DNA of 64,000 bases, from contig JASBYX010000001.1 of NCBI GenBank assembly GCA_029983755.1, forward strand, positions 1 to 64,000. Reading direction: 5' to 3'. The notes under the pieces are model-generated. The model searched no databases. It was not told where the DNA came from and saw only the letters and a list, made by a program, of their open reading frames with translations. This document shows positions 1 to 9,014 of the stretch, piece after piece. The stretch comes from Anaerovoracaceae bacterium. GTDB taxonomy: Bacteria > Bacillota > Clostridia > Peptostreptococcales > Anaerovoracaceae. Position 1 is the first letter of the stretch, and each line of letters starts with the position of its first letter. Both the position numbers and the translations under genes were made by a program.

Positions 1-14
1 GTAAAAACTTACTA

Positions 15-830
15 TTAAAGTAAAAACTTGCTTTTTACCTTTGCCCAGAAATCGTAGTTTTCAAATCTTAAAAGTTTTACAGTTTTTCTTCCCATGGAGA
101 CCTCCATGGATTTCACATTTTTATACTCTTTGAAATAACCGTCGAAAACTATGCGTATTGGTTTTTCGTCAGTTCTGCTGTCAGGGGATATGCCTAAGAT
201 GAGTTCTGGTGGTAACAAAATACTTGAGGTAAAGGATCTATATGCAATGGTATTCATCGGGGCAATAGGTGTTAACTGCAAAACATTCACTCTAGGATCA
301 ACGATTGAGCCTCCTAGGGAATAATTATATGCAGTTGATCCGGCAGGGGTGGCGATCACAACACCATCCCCTGAAAATCGTTGTATAAAACTTCCGTCTA
401 TGGACATGTTCAAGTGTATTGAGTGGTTATCGCTGCCCTTTATTGCGATTTCATTGAGCCCCGTGTGATGGAAAGACCCGTCATCTGTTTTCACCCTTAT
501 TTCAACTGTTGACAGCTCTTGGATTGTAAACTTATCCTCTCTATAATTGAACATAAAGTCATCCAGCTGATTAGGCATCAGTTCTTGAAAGAATCCCAGA
601 TGCCCCGTGTTAATTCCTATAAATTTTGACTCAGGGAACTCAAATTTATGTATAGCCTCAAGGAGTGTGCCATCCCCACCGATGACCACTATGAGCCCGG
701 GATCCTCAGTGGGGGACTTCGCAAGAGAGTAGCCGGACTTTTCCAGCTTTTCCTCGAGTCGCCTTCGGGTTTCCTTGGAGGATGAAGTGCCATTTGAATA
801 AATATAGATTTTTCCCTTACTTGTTTCCAT
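15..830 (-). CDS. nadK: NAD kinase
   Basis: This cytoplasmic enzyme phosphorylates NAD to NADP using ATP or polyphosphate. The 271-residue product has the diagnostic GGDGT motif at residues 51-55, the NE pair at about 126-127, and the glycine-rich TPAGSTAY segment at 161-168 followed by a GGSIVDP-type turn; this is the full order of the ATP-NAD kinase family at normal length. An AAGGAA ribosome binding site lies just upstream of the ATG. It follows pepF on the same strand after about 100 bp, so the two may be cotranscribed. In many Clostridia nadK sits after tlyA, but here tlyA is about 49 kb away. Confidence 0.96.
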   Translation of the reverse strand: METSKGKIYIYSNGTSSSKETRRRLEEKLEKSGYSLAKSPTEDPGLIVVIGGDGTLLEAIHKFEFPESKFIGINTGHLGFFQELMPNQLDDFMFNYREDKFTIQELSTVEIRVKTDDGSFHHTGLNEIAIKGSDNHSIHLNMSIDGSFIQRFSGDGVVIATPAGSTAYNYSLGGSIVDPRVNVLQLTPIAPMNTIAYRSFTSSILLPPELILGISPDSRTDEKPIRIVFDGYFKEYKNVKSMEVSMGRKTVKLLRFENYDFWAKVKSKFLL

Positions 831-934
831 CTTAAAATTCCTTCATATTTAATCACTAACTAGCCAATTGAATTTAGAAGCCTATGGCATAAATATATTA
901 TTCAATACGCTCTTGAGAATCATGTTTCTATCGC

Positions 935-2737
935 TTATTTCACCAAGTCTACAAGTTCATCAAGAAGATTATTAAATGTTTCCATGGCTTTTTCTACAGG
1001 TTCAGGGGAGCTCATATCAACTCCGGCGATTTTCAAAAGATCCACAGGATATTTGCTGCTACCTAAGCTTAAGAACTTTAGATAGTCATTTCTTTCTTCT
1101 TCTCCACCTTCAAGAATTCTCTTAGAAAGGGCAGTCGCAGCAGAAAAACCAGTAGCATACTGATAAACGTAATACGCTCTGTAGAAGTGTGGAATCCTAG
1201 CCCATTCATACCTTATGTACTCATCATGCTCTACAACATCACCATAGTACTTTTTGTTGAGAGCATCGTACTTATCGCTGAGCCAATCCGAAGTGATACT
1301 TCCTCCTGACTCAACAAAATAATGGCACAGATGCTCAAATTCCGCAAACATTGTCTGCCTGAACAGGGTGCCCCTGAATTCTTCGAGATAAAAGTTCAAA
1401 AGATATTTCTTCATCTCTTTGTCAGGGTCTTGATCTAATAAATACTTAATTAGCAGGGATTCATTGACAGTAGATGCCACCTCGGCGGTAAAAATGCTGT
1501 GATCTCCATATACGTATGGCTGAGTTTTCCTTGTAAAATATGAATGCATGGAGTGACCCATCTCATGCACAAGTGTAAACACATCCTTAAGGGTATCTGT
1601 ATAATTCATAAGGGAGTAGGGCATGCTGTCATAAGAACCGAAACTATAGGCTCCACTGGTTTTACCTGGAGTTTCATATACGTCTATCCACCTGGATTCC
1701 ACACCTTTTTTGAGGGTATCGCAGTAGTCCTTACCTAGGGGTTCAAGGGCTTTAAGCATTATATCCACACCATCCTCAAAAGGTATCCTTCTCTCAGGGA
1801 GTTTAACTAGTGGTACATATAGATCCCACATTTTGAGCTCATCAACGCCCAATTCCTTCTTACGTATCTCCATATACCTGTGAAGATTTGGCAGGTTAGA
1901 AGAGATAACGTCAATTAAATTATCGTAAACACTCTCAGAAATCATATCCTTGGATAGAGCTGACTTTCTGGTGGAGGAATAGTTTCTAACTTGGGAATAG
2001 ACCACATCAGTCTTAACGCTGTAGCTGTAGGTTGTACCTATTAGATTTATCATTCCCTTGTAGGCCTCATACATTTTCTCAAAGGCAGCCTTTCTCACAT
2101 CCCTGTTGTGAGATTCCATGAAATTTATGTAATTGCCATGGGTCAGCTCTACTTCTTTTCCGTTTTCGTCTTTAATATTGCCGAATTTCAAATCGCTGTT
2201 GTTAAGGATGTTAAAAATAGAATTTGGAGCAGAGGTAATCTGTCCTAGGTTAGCTAAAATATTCTCTTCCTTTTCTGATAGAATGTGTTCTTTACGGTGC
2301 AAAATACCTTCAAGCATGTGGCGATAAACTTCAAGCTCGGAATTTTCACTCATAAAAGCTTTAATGGTTTTCTCGTCTGAAGAAAGGATTTCCGGTGTGA
2401 AAAAACTGAGGGAACTGAATACTTTTGCTATGGATGTGTTTATCTTATCGAACATTGCCTGCCTTCGGCTATCCCTATTGTCCTCATCCATCCTCATTCG
2501 GGCATATACGAATGCTTTTTCTATTATCATTCCAATGTGGTCCATAGCTTTCAAGGATTCAAGAAGGGAAGTGGAGCTTTCCATGACCTTACCACGCCTC
2601 TTCAAAAATTCTTCCGTGAGAGATTCAGCCTTTGATATATCCTCAAGCCAAAGATCGTCATTTGCATACATCTCTTCTAAGTTCCATATATATTTCTTAT
2701 CTATATCATTTCTATTTTCGTAAACTTTCTTACCCAT
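935..2737 (-). CDS. pepF: Oligoendopeptidase F (M3 family metallopeptidase)
   Basis: This is a zinc peptidase that cleaves short peptides in the cytoplasm. The 600-residue protein has the usual PepF length, an N-terminal helical region, and the thermolysin-like zinc motif HEMGH at residues 391-395 with the downstream glutamate ligand in FTAEVAST (about E419). It starts at an ATG preceded by a very strong AAAGGAGGT site. It is transcribed divergently from murI and followed by nadK on the same strand. No signal peptide is seen. Confidence 0.96.
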   Translation of the reverse strand: MGKKVYENRNDIDKKYIWNLEEMYANDDLWLEDISKAESLTEEFLKRRGKVMESSTSLLESLKAMDHIGMIIEKAFVYARMRMDEDNRDSRRQAMFDKINTSIAKVFSSLSFFTPEILSSDEKTIKAFMSENSELEVYRHMLEGILHRKEHILSEKEENILANLGQITSAPNSIFNILNNSDLKFGNIKDENGKEVELTHGNYINFMESHNRDVRKAAFEKMYEAYKGMINLIGTTYSYSVKTDVVYSQVRNYSSTRKSALSKDMISESVYDNLIDVISSNLPNLHRYMEIRKKELGVDELKMWDLYVPLVKLPERRIPFEDGVDIMLKALEPLGKDYCDTLKKGVESRWIDVYETPGKTSGAYSFGSYDSMPYSLMNYTDTLKDVFTLVHEMGHSMHSYFTRKTQPYVYGDHSIFTAEVASTVNESLLIKYLLDQDPDKEMKKYLLNFYLEEFRGTLFRQTMFAEFEHLCHYFVESGGSITSDWLSDKYDALNKKYYGDVVEHDEYIRYEWARIPHFYRAYYVYQYATGFSAATALSKRILEGGEEERNDYLKFLSLGSSKYPVDLLKIAGVDMSSPEPVEKAMETFNNLLDELVDLVK

Positions 2738-2739
2738 TT

Positions 2740-2813
2740 AGACCTCCTTTGATGTATAATGGTATATTGACCAATTAGATTTATTATAACATAGATTTGG
2801 AGGAATTGTATAT
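2740..2813. promoter_or_regulatory. Divergent promoter region between pepF and murI
   Basis: This short AT-rich spacer separates two divergent genes and must hold both starts. On the plus strand there is TTGACC (2767-2772) and a TATAAC (2785-2790), but their spacing (12) is too short for a standard pair. On the minus strand TATAAT occurs at 2783-2788 with only a weak -35. A plus-strand TATAAT lies at 2755-2760. The assignment of exact hexamers is uncertain. Confidence 0.35.
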
Positions 2814-3626
2814 ATGGACAACAGGCCTATAGGTTTTTTCGATTCTGGATTAGGCGGATTAACTAGCATACCTCATATGATTAAAACCCTACCGAATGAG
2901 AGAATAATCTTCTTTGGGGATACAGCTAGGACACCTTACGGTTCCAAGTCACCTGAGACCATCAAGCTGTTTACGGAACAGATCGGAGATTTTTTGGTTG
3001 GCGAGGGGGTCAAGATGATAGTTATAGCATGCAACACGGTCAGTGCTACAGCCCTAGACACCCTTAGAAAGAGGTTTCCCGACATACCTGTAATAGGTGT
3101 CATTTCACCAACTGCCAGAGTGGTTGCAAATACATGCACACCTGATGATAAGGTGGGGATTATGGCAACCAAGGTTACCGTGGCAAGTGGAGCCTATGAG
3201 AAGAAAATCTATGAGAAGAACCCCCATATTAACACCGCATCAATTCCATGTCCAGCTCTAGTTCCACTAATAGAAGAGGGTATAATTGATAACGAGATTA
3301 TGGACCTAACTTTAAAATACTACCTGGATGACTTTATCGAAAAAGAGAAGATAGACACCCTTGTTCTAGGCTGTACTCACTATCCTCTGATATCAGATAA
3401 TCTCAGGAGACTGTATCCTGGAAAGAAGATAATAAGTTCTTCCAAGGAAGTGGTTGAGGCTATTAGAATTGAGCTTGAAAAAGAAGATGCATTTGCATCA
3501 GGCAGTACAGAGGAAAACAGATTCTTTGCCAGTGATCTGTCTGAGAATTTTGTCAAGATGATTGAAAAGATTCTTGGGGAAGACAAGGCATCTTTGAATA
3601 TAAATTTCAAAAATTTAGACATTTAA
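2814..3626 (+). CDS. murI: Glutamate racemase
   Basis: The enzyme interconverts L- and D-glutamate to supply D-Glu for peptidoglycan. The 270-residue protein starts with the GFFDSGLGG motif (catalytic Asp10/Ser11 region) and carries the two catalytic cysteines in IACNTVSA (C73) and LGCTHYPLI (C187), with the following histidine also present. A GGAGG site precedes the ATG. It is the first plus-strand gene, divergent from pepF, and the next gene starts about 90 bp downstream. Confidence 0.97.
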   Translation: MDNRPIGFFDSGLGGLTSIPHMIKTLPNERIIFFGDTARTPYGSKSPETIKLFTEQIGDFLVGEGVKMIVIACNTVSATALDTLRKRFPDIPVIGVISPTARVVANTCTPDDKVGIMATKVTVASGAYEKKIYEKNPHINTASIPCPALVPLIEEGIIDNEIMDLTLKYYLDDFIEKEKIDTLVLGCTHYPLISDNLRRLYPGKKIISSSKEVVEAIRIELEKEDAFASGSTEENRFFASDLSENFVKMIEKILGEDKASLNINFKNLDI

Positions 3627-3716
3627 TTCTAACAACTTTGAGATTCAAGATATTATTAGGATAGTAACCAGTAAGAGTTAAGGATGGAAGAGAAGAATTA
3701 ATAAAGATAGGATAGA

Positions 3717-4280
3717 ATGAACAGAGAAGAATTTTACGAATTGATAGACATAGAATCCCCTGAAGATTTTAAATTTTATGACAACATTGAAAACCTTGTG
3801 GAAGCCGATGAGCCCTGGGAAGCAGATGTTTTGTTGCCTGTGATAAGGGAAACCGATTCAGATACTCTAAAGGAGATGATAAAGGAGTATTTCCAGAGCC
3901 TGATGGAGAGATTGCCGGAGGATCATACAGAGCTTTACACCTTAATTTACAATGCAGGACGGACCATTAGAGGTTTGGTTGGCGGTGACGATCTGAACAG
4001 AGAGGATGATCTGAGAAGGCTGTCCCATGAACTTGAAAGGTTTTCCAGGTGGTTTTCGAAGGATAGCAAAGTTGAGATGAAGGATATGGACTCAGGGGAG
4101 GTTAGCAGTATGCCATTGCGGGATGCCCTTGCACACATGGCCCTTGAAAAACTTGGCATAGGAAACTATATTTTTGATTTTGATGAAGCCTTGGACTACG
4201 AAATAGACGAGTATGTTGTGAACCTTACCGATTGGAGCGAAGGGGACCCAGATTTCCAGGAGTATGATGATGAAGACTAG
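3717..4280 (+). CDS. Hypothetical acidic protein, family not recognised
   Basis: I do not recognise this 187-residue protein. It is strongly acidic, lacks a signal peptide or membrane segment, and looks mostly helical, with a C-terminal tail of Asp, Glu and Tyr. No catalytic motif is visible. The ribosome binding site is weak (AGGATAG just before the ATG). Its end overlaps the start of the following RarD-like gene, with that gene's AGGAG site inside this reading frame, so the two are probably translationally coupled. The overlap and coding-like composition support a real gene; the function is unknown. Confidence 0.75.
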   Translation: MNREEFYELIDIESPEDFKFYDNIENLVEADEPWEADVLLPVIRETDSDTLKEMIKEYFQSLMERLPEDHTELYTLIYNAGRTIRGLVGGDDLNREDDLRRLSHELERFSRWFSKDSKVEMKDMDSGEVSSMPLRDALAHMALEKLGIGNYIFDFDEALDYEIDEYVVNLTDWSEGDPDFQEYDDED

Positions 4281-5163
4281 TTCTGAGAAAAATCAATATA
4301 GGGCGGGAATTATAGCTGCTTTGTTTTGTGGTTTTTTGTGGGGGATTCTCCCTATTTATTGGGACGGTCTCAAACCCATAAGCTCATTTACGATAATAAT
4401 TTATCGTATAGTTCTGATGTCGTTGATGTGCTATATCGTCTGTAGCTTTACAATAGGACCTGTTAAAGTTTTTAAGGGAATGTTTCTGGATAAAAAGAGA
4501 TTTCTAAAATATTTGACTGCAGGTATCTTGATAACCTTAAACTGGTCCACCTACATATGGGCGGTAAATGCTGGGTATGTGATTCAAACATGTATGGGGT
4601 ATTTTATCGAACCATTGATGGTGTGTGTGTTCGGACGGTTCATATTTAAAGAAAAGCTAAACAACTTTAAGCGTGTCGCTCTAGGTTTTGCTGTGATTGG
4701 GCTTATGATAATGATAATTGGCTATCGTGAACTTCCTGCAATAGCGTTGGGTTTGGCCACCAGTTTTGCCACATATGCTGCAATCAAAAAGACATATAAA
4801 CTACCAGTTATGCAAGCTTTGTTTTACGAAACAGTAACCCTCGTACCTGTTGCAATTGCAATCATTATATACATGGAAATTTCAGGAAACGGACTGCATG
4901 GGAATATAGCGCTGAAAAAGATGGCTTTACTTTCACTATGCGGTCTTCTTACGGCAGCACCTATGGGGTTGTTTTCCTTTGCAGCCTCTAAGCTTCCCCT
5001 GATTACTCTAGGTTTAACGGAGTATATTTCTCCATCAATAGCCTTGATTTTGGGAATATACTATTTTAACGAGCCATTTGATCTAATTCAGTTTTCTGCC
5101 TTTGTGAGCATTTGGATAGGTCTTGGGTTTTTCACATATGGGGAATACAGAGATTTTCGATAG
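4270..5163 (+). CDS. rarD: EamA-family permease, RarD-like
   Basis: This is a multi-pass inner membrane protein of the drug/metabolite transporter superfamily with about ten hydrophobic segments. The N-terminus (CGFLWGILPIYWDGLKPI, then IIYRIVLMS) resembles the RarD subgroup, whose substrate is not well established. Three consecutive ATG codons occur at 4264, 4267 and 4270. The AGGAG at 4258-4262 is best spaced from the third, so that start is chosen; the longest form would add two Met. The gene overlaps the 3' end of the unknown acidic gene and ends just before the AGGAGG of the next. Confidence 0.85.
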   Translation: MKTSSEKNQYRAGIIAALFCGFLWGILPIYWDGLKPISSFTIIIYRIVLMSLMCYIVCSFTIGPVKVFKGMFLDKKRFLKYLTAGILITLNWSTYIWAVNAGYVIQTCMGYFIEPLMVCVFGRFIFKEKLNNFKRVALGFAVIGLMIMIIGYRELPAIALGLATSFATYAAIKKTYKLPVMQALFYETVTLVPVAIAIIIYMEISGNGLHGNIALKKMALLSLCGLLTAAPMGLFSFAASKLPLITLGLTEYISPSIALILGIYYFNEPFDLIQFSAFVSIWIGLGFFTYGEYRDFR

Positions 5164-5175
5164 GAGGTATTGCAG

Positions 5176-6258
5176 TTGAAAGAATATAATATCAGTTCAT
5201 TCACCGTGGCCTCCATCTACGTGGGAACGATAATCGGTGCGGGTTTTGCATCCGGGAGAGAAATATGGCAATACTTCGGAGTTTTCGGTAAATGGGGAAT
5301 ACTCGGCCTTGGTTTTGCCGGTATCATGTTTATACTCATGGGAATGATGCTCGTATACATAGGCCGAAAGCTCGGTACAAGCGATATCGGTCATGTGATT
5401 TTACCGTTCAGCAACAAAACAGTCGCTTCGGTTTTGGGGTATGTCATAGCCTTGACCATCTTCGTTGCCTTGGTGACCATGTCTGCTGCAGGGGGCGCCT
5501 TTGCCAAACAGCAGTTTGGTATACACAGAAGCATAGGCGGTCTCATAATCGTTGTGATGGTTATCTTAACTGTTCTTGGAAATTTCCAAAGAATTTCAAG
5601 GGTCTTTAATATGCTCATGCCTGTTTTGGTACTAGTTGTGGCAGGAGGATCCCTCTATGTTATTTTTGCTCCTGTGACAAGTGAATGTGGAGAGATGGAT
5701 ATTACTCCGAGCCCCTTAGCAAACAACTGGTTAATAGCGGCCATGATTTATATGGCTTACAACATGATAGGAACCATTCCAATAATGGCAAGAGCGGGTA
5801 TACACGCAAAAGATATGAAAACTGCTCTAAAAGGAGCGATATTTGGCGCACTGGTTTTGTGCCTAATGGCCTTAACACTTCATCTTGCTCTTTCAAAGGA
5901 TCCTGCATTTGCGGATAGGATGGACCTACCGATGCTTGGGATGGCAGGTAGAATATCTCGGGGATTCAATGTTGTATACAGTGTTGTTCTGTTCTTCTCA
6001 ATATATTCAGCTGCCACCAGCACCTTCTACGGAGTGACGACCAAGATAAAGGACGGGCCTAGGAAAAAGTATTTTGTGGTATTATTGGCCATGATTGGCT
6101 TTTCATTAGGGCTTGCGGGATTTCGTGAAATCGTAGCTATGGTGTTTCCCGTTGTTGGAATGATAGGCTTTTTTGTCATCGTAATGGTAATATTTAACTT
6201 TTTTAGGGTATATAGTGGACATGGAAGGAGGAGCGATAGAATTGAAAACACAAGATAA
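5176..6258 (+). CDS. YkvI-type membrane transporter
   Basis: This 360-residue integral membrane protein has about ten hydrophobic spans and the N-terminal signature IYVGTIIGAGFASGREIWQYF, typical of the uncharacterised YkvI group (COG3949) within the APC/LeuT-fold transporters. The substrate is unknown; relatives are thought to carry cations or amino acids. The AGGAGG at 5162-5168 is too close to a TTG at 5170, while the in-frame TTG at 5176 is about 8 bases away, so 5176 is taken as the start. The 3' end overlaps the next gene by 17 bp. Confidence 0.8.
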   Translation: MKEYNISSFTVASIYVGTIIGAGFASGREIWQYFGVFGKWGILGLGFAGIMFILMGMMLVYIGRKLGTSDIGHVILPFSNKTVASVLGYVIALTIFVALVTMSAAGGAFAKQQFGIHRSIGGLIIVVMVILTVLGNFQRISRVFNMLMPVLVLVVAGGSLYVIFAPVTSECGEMDITPSPLANNWLIAAMIYMAYNMIGTIPIMARAGIHAKDMKTALKGAIFGALVLCLMALTLHLALSKDPAFADRMDLPMLGMAGRISRGFNVVYSVVLFFSIYSAATSTFYGVTTKIKDGPRKKYFVVLLAMIGFSLGLAGFREIVAMVFPVVGMIGFFVIVMVIFNFFRVYSGHGRRSDRIENTR

Positions 6259-7225
6259 CGATAAGTTTTCGGCTAGCATTTACCACAGCTTCCCCGGCCA
6301 GGAGAGATTTGATTTTCCGGAATACCTTGAGAGGGTGACTTCAGGTTTTGGCGGAGAGACTTTTTTGATATTCGGATCAGAGAAGACGGCTCTCTACGAC
6401 TGCGGTATGGCTTACTGCAGCATGGAAACCATTAAAAATATTAAGGAAGAACTCAAGAAAAGGGGAAGGGACAAGCTGGATTTTATTCTGATTTCTCATA
6501 CCCACTATGACCACATCGGAGCGCTCCCATATATTTTGAAGGAGTGGCCGGAAGTGGAAGTTTGCGGTGCCGAGAAGGCAGTTCAAGTCTTTAAAAGCGA
6601 TGGCGCTAAGAGAACCATGGAAAGACTCGGTAAGGCTGCATGGGAAGTCTTCAGCCATGAATACAAGAATTTGTACGAGAACTCACACCCTGTAGAGATT
6701 ACTGCAGAGGGAATGAGGATTGATAGAGTCCTTAAAGACGATGATATCATTGACTTAGGAGATATCAAGATTAGAGTTTTGGAATGTAAGGGACATACTG
6801 ACTGCTCCCTTGCCTATGCTCTTGAGCCCATGAGGCTTCTTTTGACCTGTGAGAGTACAGGAGTTTTGAGAAATCCCCAGGTTCTTCACACAGCCTTTGT
6901 GAAGAATTACTGGGAGAGCATTGAATCCGCCAAGAAGTGTAAGGCATACGGTGCGAATCAGCTGATGGTTCAGCATTTCGGGTTGACCCCAAAGGGATAC
7001 GTAGATGAATTCTTCGATTGGTATATGAGGACAGCAAAGGCTGAGAAAGATATGATTTTGACTCTATACAGGGCCGGCCTGTCCAAAGATGAGATAATGG
7101 AGAAATACATTGAAGCCTTCTGGTCACTTGAGAGAGGAAAAGCCCAACCATATGCGGCATTCGTAGAAAACGGGAGGCATATAATAAATAATATAATTAA
7201 TTTGCACAAGGAGTATGAACACTGA
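6242..7225 (+). CDS. Metallo-beta-lactamase fold hydrolase
   Basis: This 327-residue protein has the metal-binding HTHYDH motif at about residues 86-91 in the context LISHTHYDHIGALPY, and a later GHTDCSLAY segment supplying a histidine. Where most relatives carry a bridging aspartate (often in a GD pair), this protein reads LTCES, so the metal site may be altered. The C-terminal third is helical. A GGAAGGAGGAG site ends 8 bases before a TTG at 6242, which is therefore preferred over an upstream in-frame GTG at 6215. It sits between ykvI and the M16 peptidase with overlaps on both sides. The substrate is unknown. Confidence 0.82.
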   Translation: MKTQDNDKFSASIYHSFPGQERFDFPEYLERVTSGFGGETFLIFGSEKTALYDCGMAYCSMETIKNIKEELKKRGRDKLDFILISHTHYDHIGALPYILKEWPEVEVCGAEKAVQVFKSDGAKRTMERLGKAAWEVFSHEYKNLYENSHPVEITAEGMRIDRVLKDDDIIDLGDIKIRVLECKGHTDCSLAYALEPMRLLLTCESTGVLRNPQVLHTAFVKNYWESIESAKKCKAYGANQLMVQHFGLTPKGYVDEFFDWYMRTAKAEKDMILTLYRAGLSKDEIMEKYIEAFWSLERGKAQPYAAFVENGRHIINNIINLHKEYEH

Positions 7226-8472
7226 TGTTAGAAATAAAAAAATTATCAAATGGTGTCGATTTAATAATGGATCCTGTTGAGGAAGTGGAATCGGTAACCC
7301 TCGGGATATGGGTGAAAACAGGAGCAGTGAACGAAGAAAAAAAGTACGCCGGAATATCTCACTTTGTTGAGCACATGCTCTTTAAGGGAACTGAAAATAG
7401 AACCTATCTTGATATAGCTAGAGATATCGACAAAATAGGTGGAAGTATCAATGCTTTTACGGGCAAAGAGGCAACCTGCTACCACGTTAAAGTGATGTCT
7501 TCAAAGCTCTTTGACGGAGCAGAGGTGCTTTGTGATATGATAGAAAACTCAGTTTTCCCTAAGAAGGAAATGGATAAGGAGAGATTTGTTATCGGTGAGG
7601 AAATCAAAATGACCCTAGATTCACCTGAGGATTTGTGTCACGATTTGTCCACAGAGCTTATTTTCAACGGGAATGTGCTGAGTAAATCCATAATAGGGAC
7701 ACCTACAAGCCTTAAGAGGATAACTCAGAATGTCATGAAGGACTATGTTAAAAAGAGATACACAAGAGATAATATCATAGTGAGTATAGCAGGAAAGTTT
7801 GACGAGGAACAGGTGATTTCCTACTTTGAAAAAAGATTTTTAAATCTTCAAGAAACCTCCCAGGATGTGGAATTTGAAGGTTCACAATACAAACCAAAGG
7901 TGAAAGTGGTTCACAAAGATGTAGAGCAGTGCAATCTCTGCATGGGACTTCCTACCTTCCCTTTGGAAGACAAAAGATACTACCCGATGCAAGTTCTAAA
8001 CAATATTTTGGGCGGCACTATGAGCTCTAGGCTTTTCAGAAATATCAGAGAAGAGAAGGGTTTGGCATACTCAGTATTTTCAATGGTTTCCGGAAACAAG
8101 AATCATGGTTACTTCAAAATCTATGCAGGCCTTAACAAGGATAAAGTAAAAGATGCTATAGAGGGCATCAAGGAAGAAATTGAGCTTTTGGCCTCTGATG
8201 GTGTTACAGAGGAAGAACTTCTTGCCTCCAAGGAACAGCTGAAATCCGGTTTTGTGTTCAGCCAAGAGAGCACTGCTTCAAGAATGTTCAATAACGGGAG
8301 AATGGCAATCCTGATGGATAGAATTGTTCCAATGGAAGAGGTTATTTCTGCATATGACAAGATTACAAAATCCGATGTGGAGTCTCTGATTCCATTGATT
8401 TCCGATTTCACAAAATATTCAGCTGTTGCGGTGACAGGAAATGGGCAGCTTAATCTTAGGAAATTTATCTAA
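7225..8472 (+). CDS. M16 family zinc peptidase (processing-peptidase-like)
   Basis: The 415-residue protein is a single-unit member of the pitrilysin/insulinase family, as in the YmxG/PqqL group of Firmicutes. The inverted zinc motif HFVEH is at residues 46-50, and the conserved glutamate helix follows in ERFVIGEEIKM. The C-terminal M16 domain has GLAYSVFS and the R/Y-type substrate-binding region near TMSSRLFRNIREEKG. The start overlaps the stop of the preceding gene and is preceded by AAGGAG. It probably degrades peptides in the cytoplasm. The last 32 bases overlap the region read upstream of dut. Confidence 0.93.
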   Translation: MLEIKKLSNGVDLIMDPVEEVESVTLGIWVKTGAVNEEKKYAGISHFVEHMLFKGTENRTYLDIARDIDKIGGSINAFTGKEATCYHVKVMSSKLFDGAEVLCDMIENSVFPKKEMDKERFVIGEEIKMTLDSPEDLCHDLSTELIFNGNVLSKSIIGTPTSLKRITQNVMKDYVKKRYTRDNIIVSIAGKFDEEQVISYFEKRFLNLQETSQDVEFEGSQYKPKVKVVHKDVEQCNLCMGLPTFPLEDKRYYPMQVLNNILGGTMSSRLFRNIREEKGLAYSVFSMVSGNKNHGYFKIYAGLNKDKVKDAIEGIKEEIELLASDGVTEEELLASKEQLKSGFVFSQESTASRMFNNGRMAILMDRIVPMEEVISAYDKITKSDVESLIPLISDFTKYSAVAVTGNGQLNLRKFI

Positions 8473-8482
8473 GGGTGAAGAT

Positions 8483-8923
8483 ATGCGAGCAGTTAAAATA
8501 TACAGTAAAAGTGGAGAAATCCCTGCCTACGAAACCGAGGGTTCATCGGGGATGGACCTGAGAGCCCTAACAGATGAACCTATTTTGCTAAAGCCTATGG
8601 AAAGAACCCTTGTTCCCACAGGAATATTTCTTGAAATTCCACCAGGTTATGAGGGACAGGTTAGGGCTAGGAGCGGTCTTTCCGTAAGACATGGAATCAC
8701 ACTCATAAACGGGGTGGGTACTGTGGACTCCGATTACAGGGGAGAATTGAAAATACCCATTGTGAATTTAGGGACCGAGGAATTTGAAATTCGCTCAGGA
8801 GATAGGATTGCTCAGATTGTTTTTGCTGAATATAAACAATTGAATTTTAATGTGGTCGAATCCCAATCGGATTTAGAGGAATCTGAAAGGGGCGAGGGGG
8901 GGTTCGGCCACACAGGAGTATAG
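8483..8923 (+). CDS. dut: dUTP diphosphatase
   Basis: The enzyme hydrolyses dUTP to dUMP and pyrophosphate, keeping uracil out of DNA and feeding dTMP synthesis. All five trimeric-dUTPase motifs are present in order: MDLRA, ARSGLSVRHG, GTVDSDYRGEL, RIAQIVF and the C-terminal RGEGGFGHTG. The ATG at 8483, with AAGGGTGA just upstream, gives a 146-residue product of normal length. An in-frame upstream ATG at 8441 would lie inside the M16 gene and add residues that do not belong to the family. Confidence 0.96.
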   Translation: MRAVKIYSKSGEIPAYETEGSSGMDLRALTDEPILLKPMERTLVPTGIFLEIPPGYEGQVRARSGLSVRHGITLINGVGTVDSDYRGELKIPIVNLGTEEFEIRSGDRIAQIVFAEYKQLNFNVVESQSDLEESERGEGGFGHTGV

Positions 8924-8960
8924 AAGATTTATGGCTTACAAATTATGCAGGCTGTAGGAA

Positions 8961-8994
8961 TTTGAAAGTCTCTCAGATTTGAAAGTCTCACAGA
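8961..8994 (+). repeat. 17-bp tandem repeat upstream of dgt
   Basis: TTTGAAAGTCTCTCAGA (8961-8977) is followed directly by TTTGAAAGTCTCACAGA (8978-8994), one mismatch in 17. It lies between dut and dgt, immediately before the ribosome binding site of dgt. Confidence 0.85.
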
Positions 8995-9014
8995 AAGGAA
9001 GGTATATTTTAATA

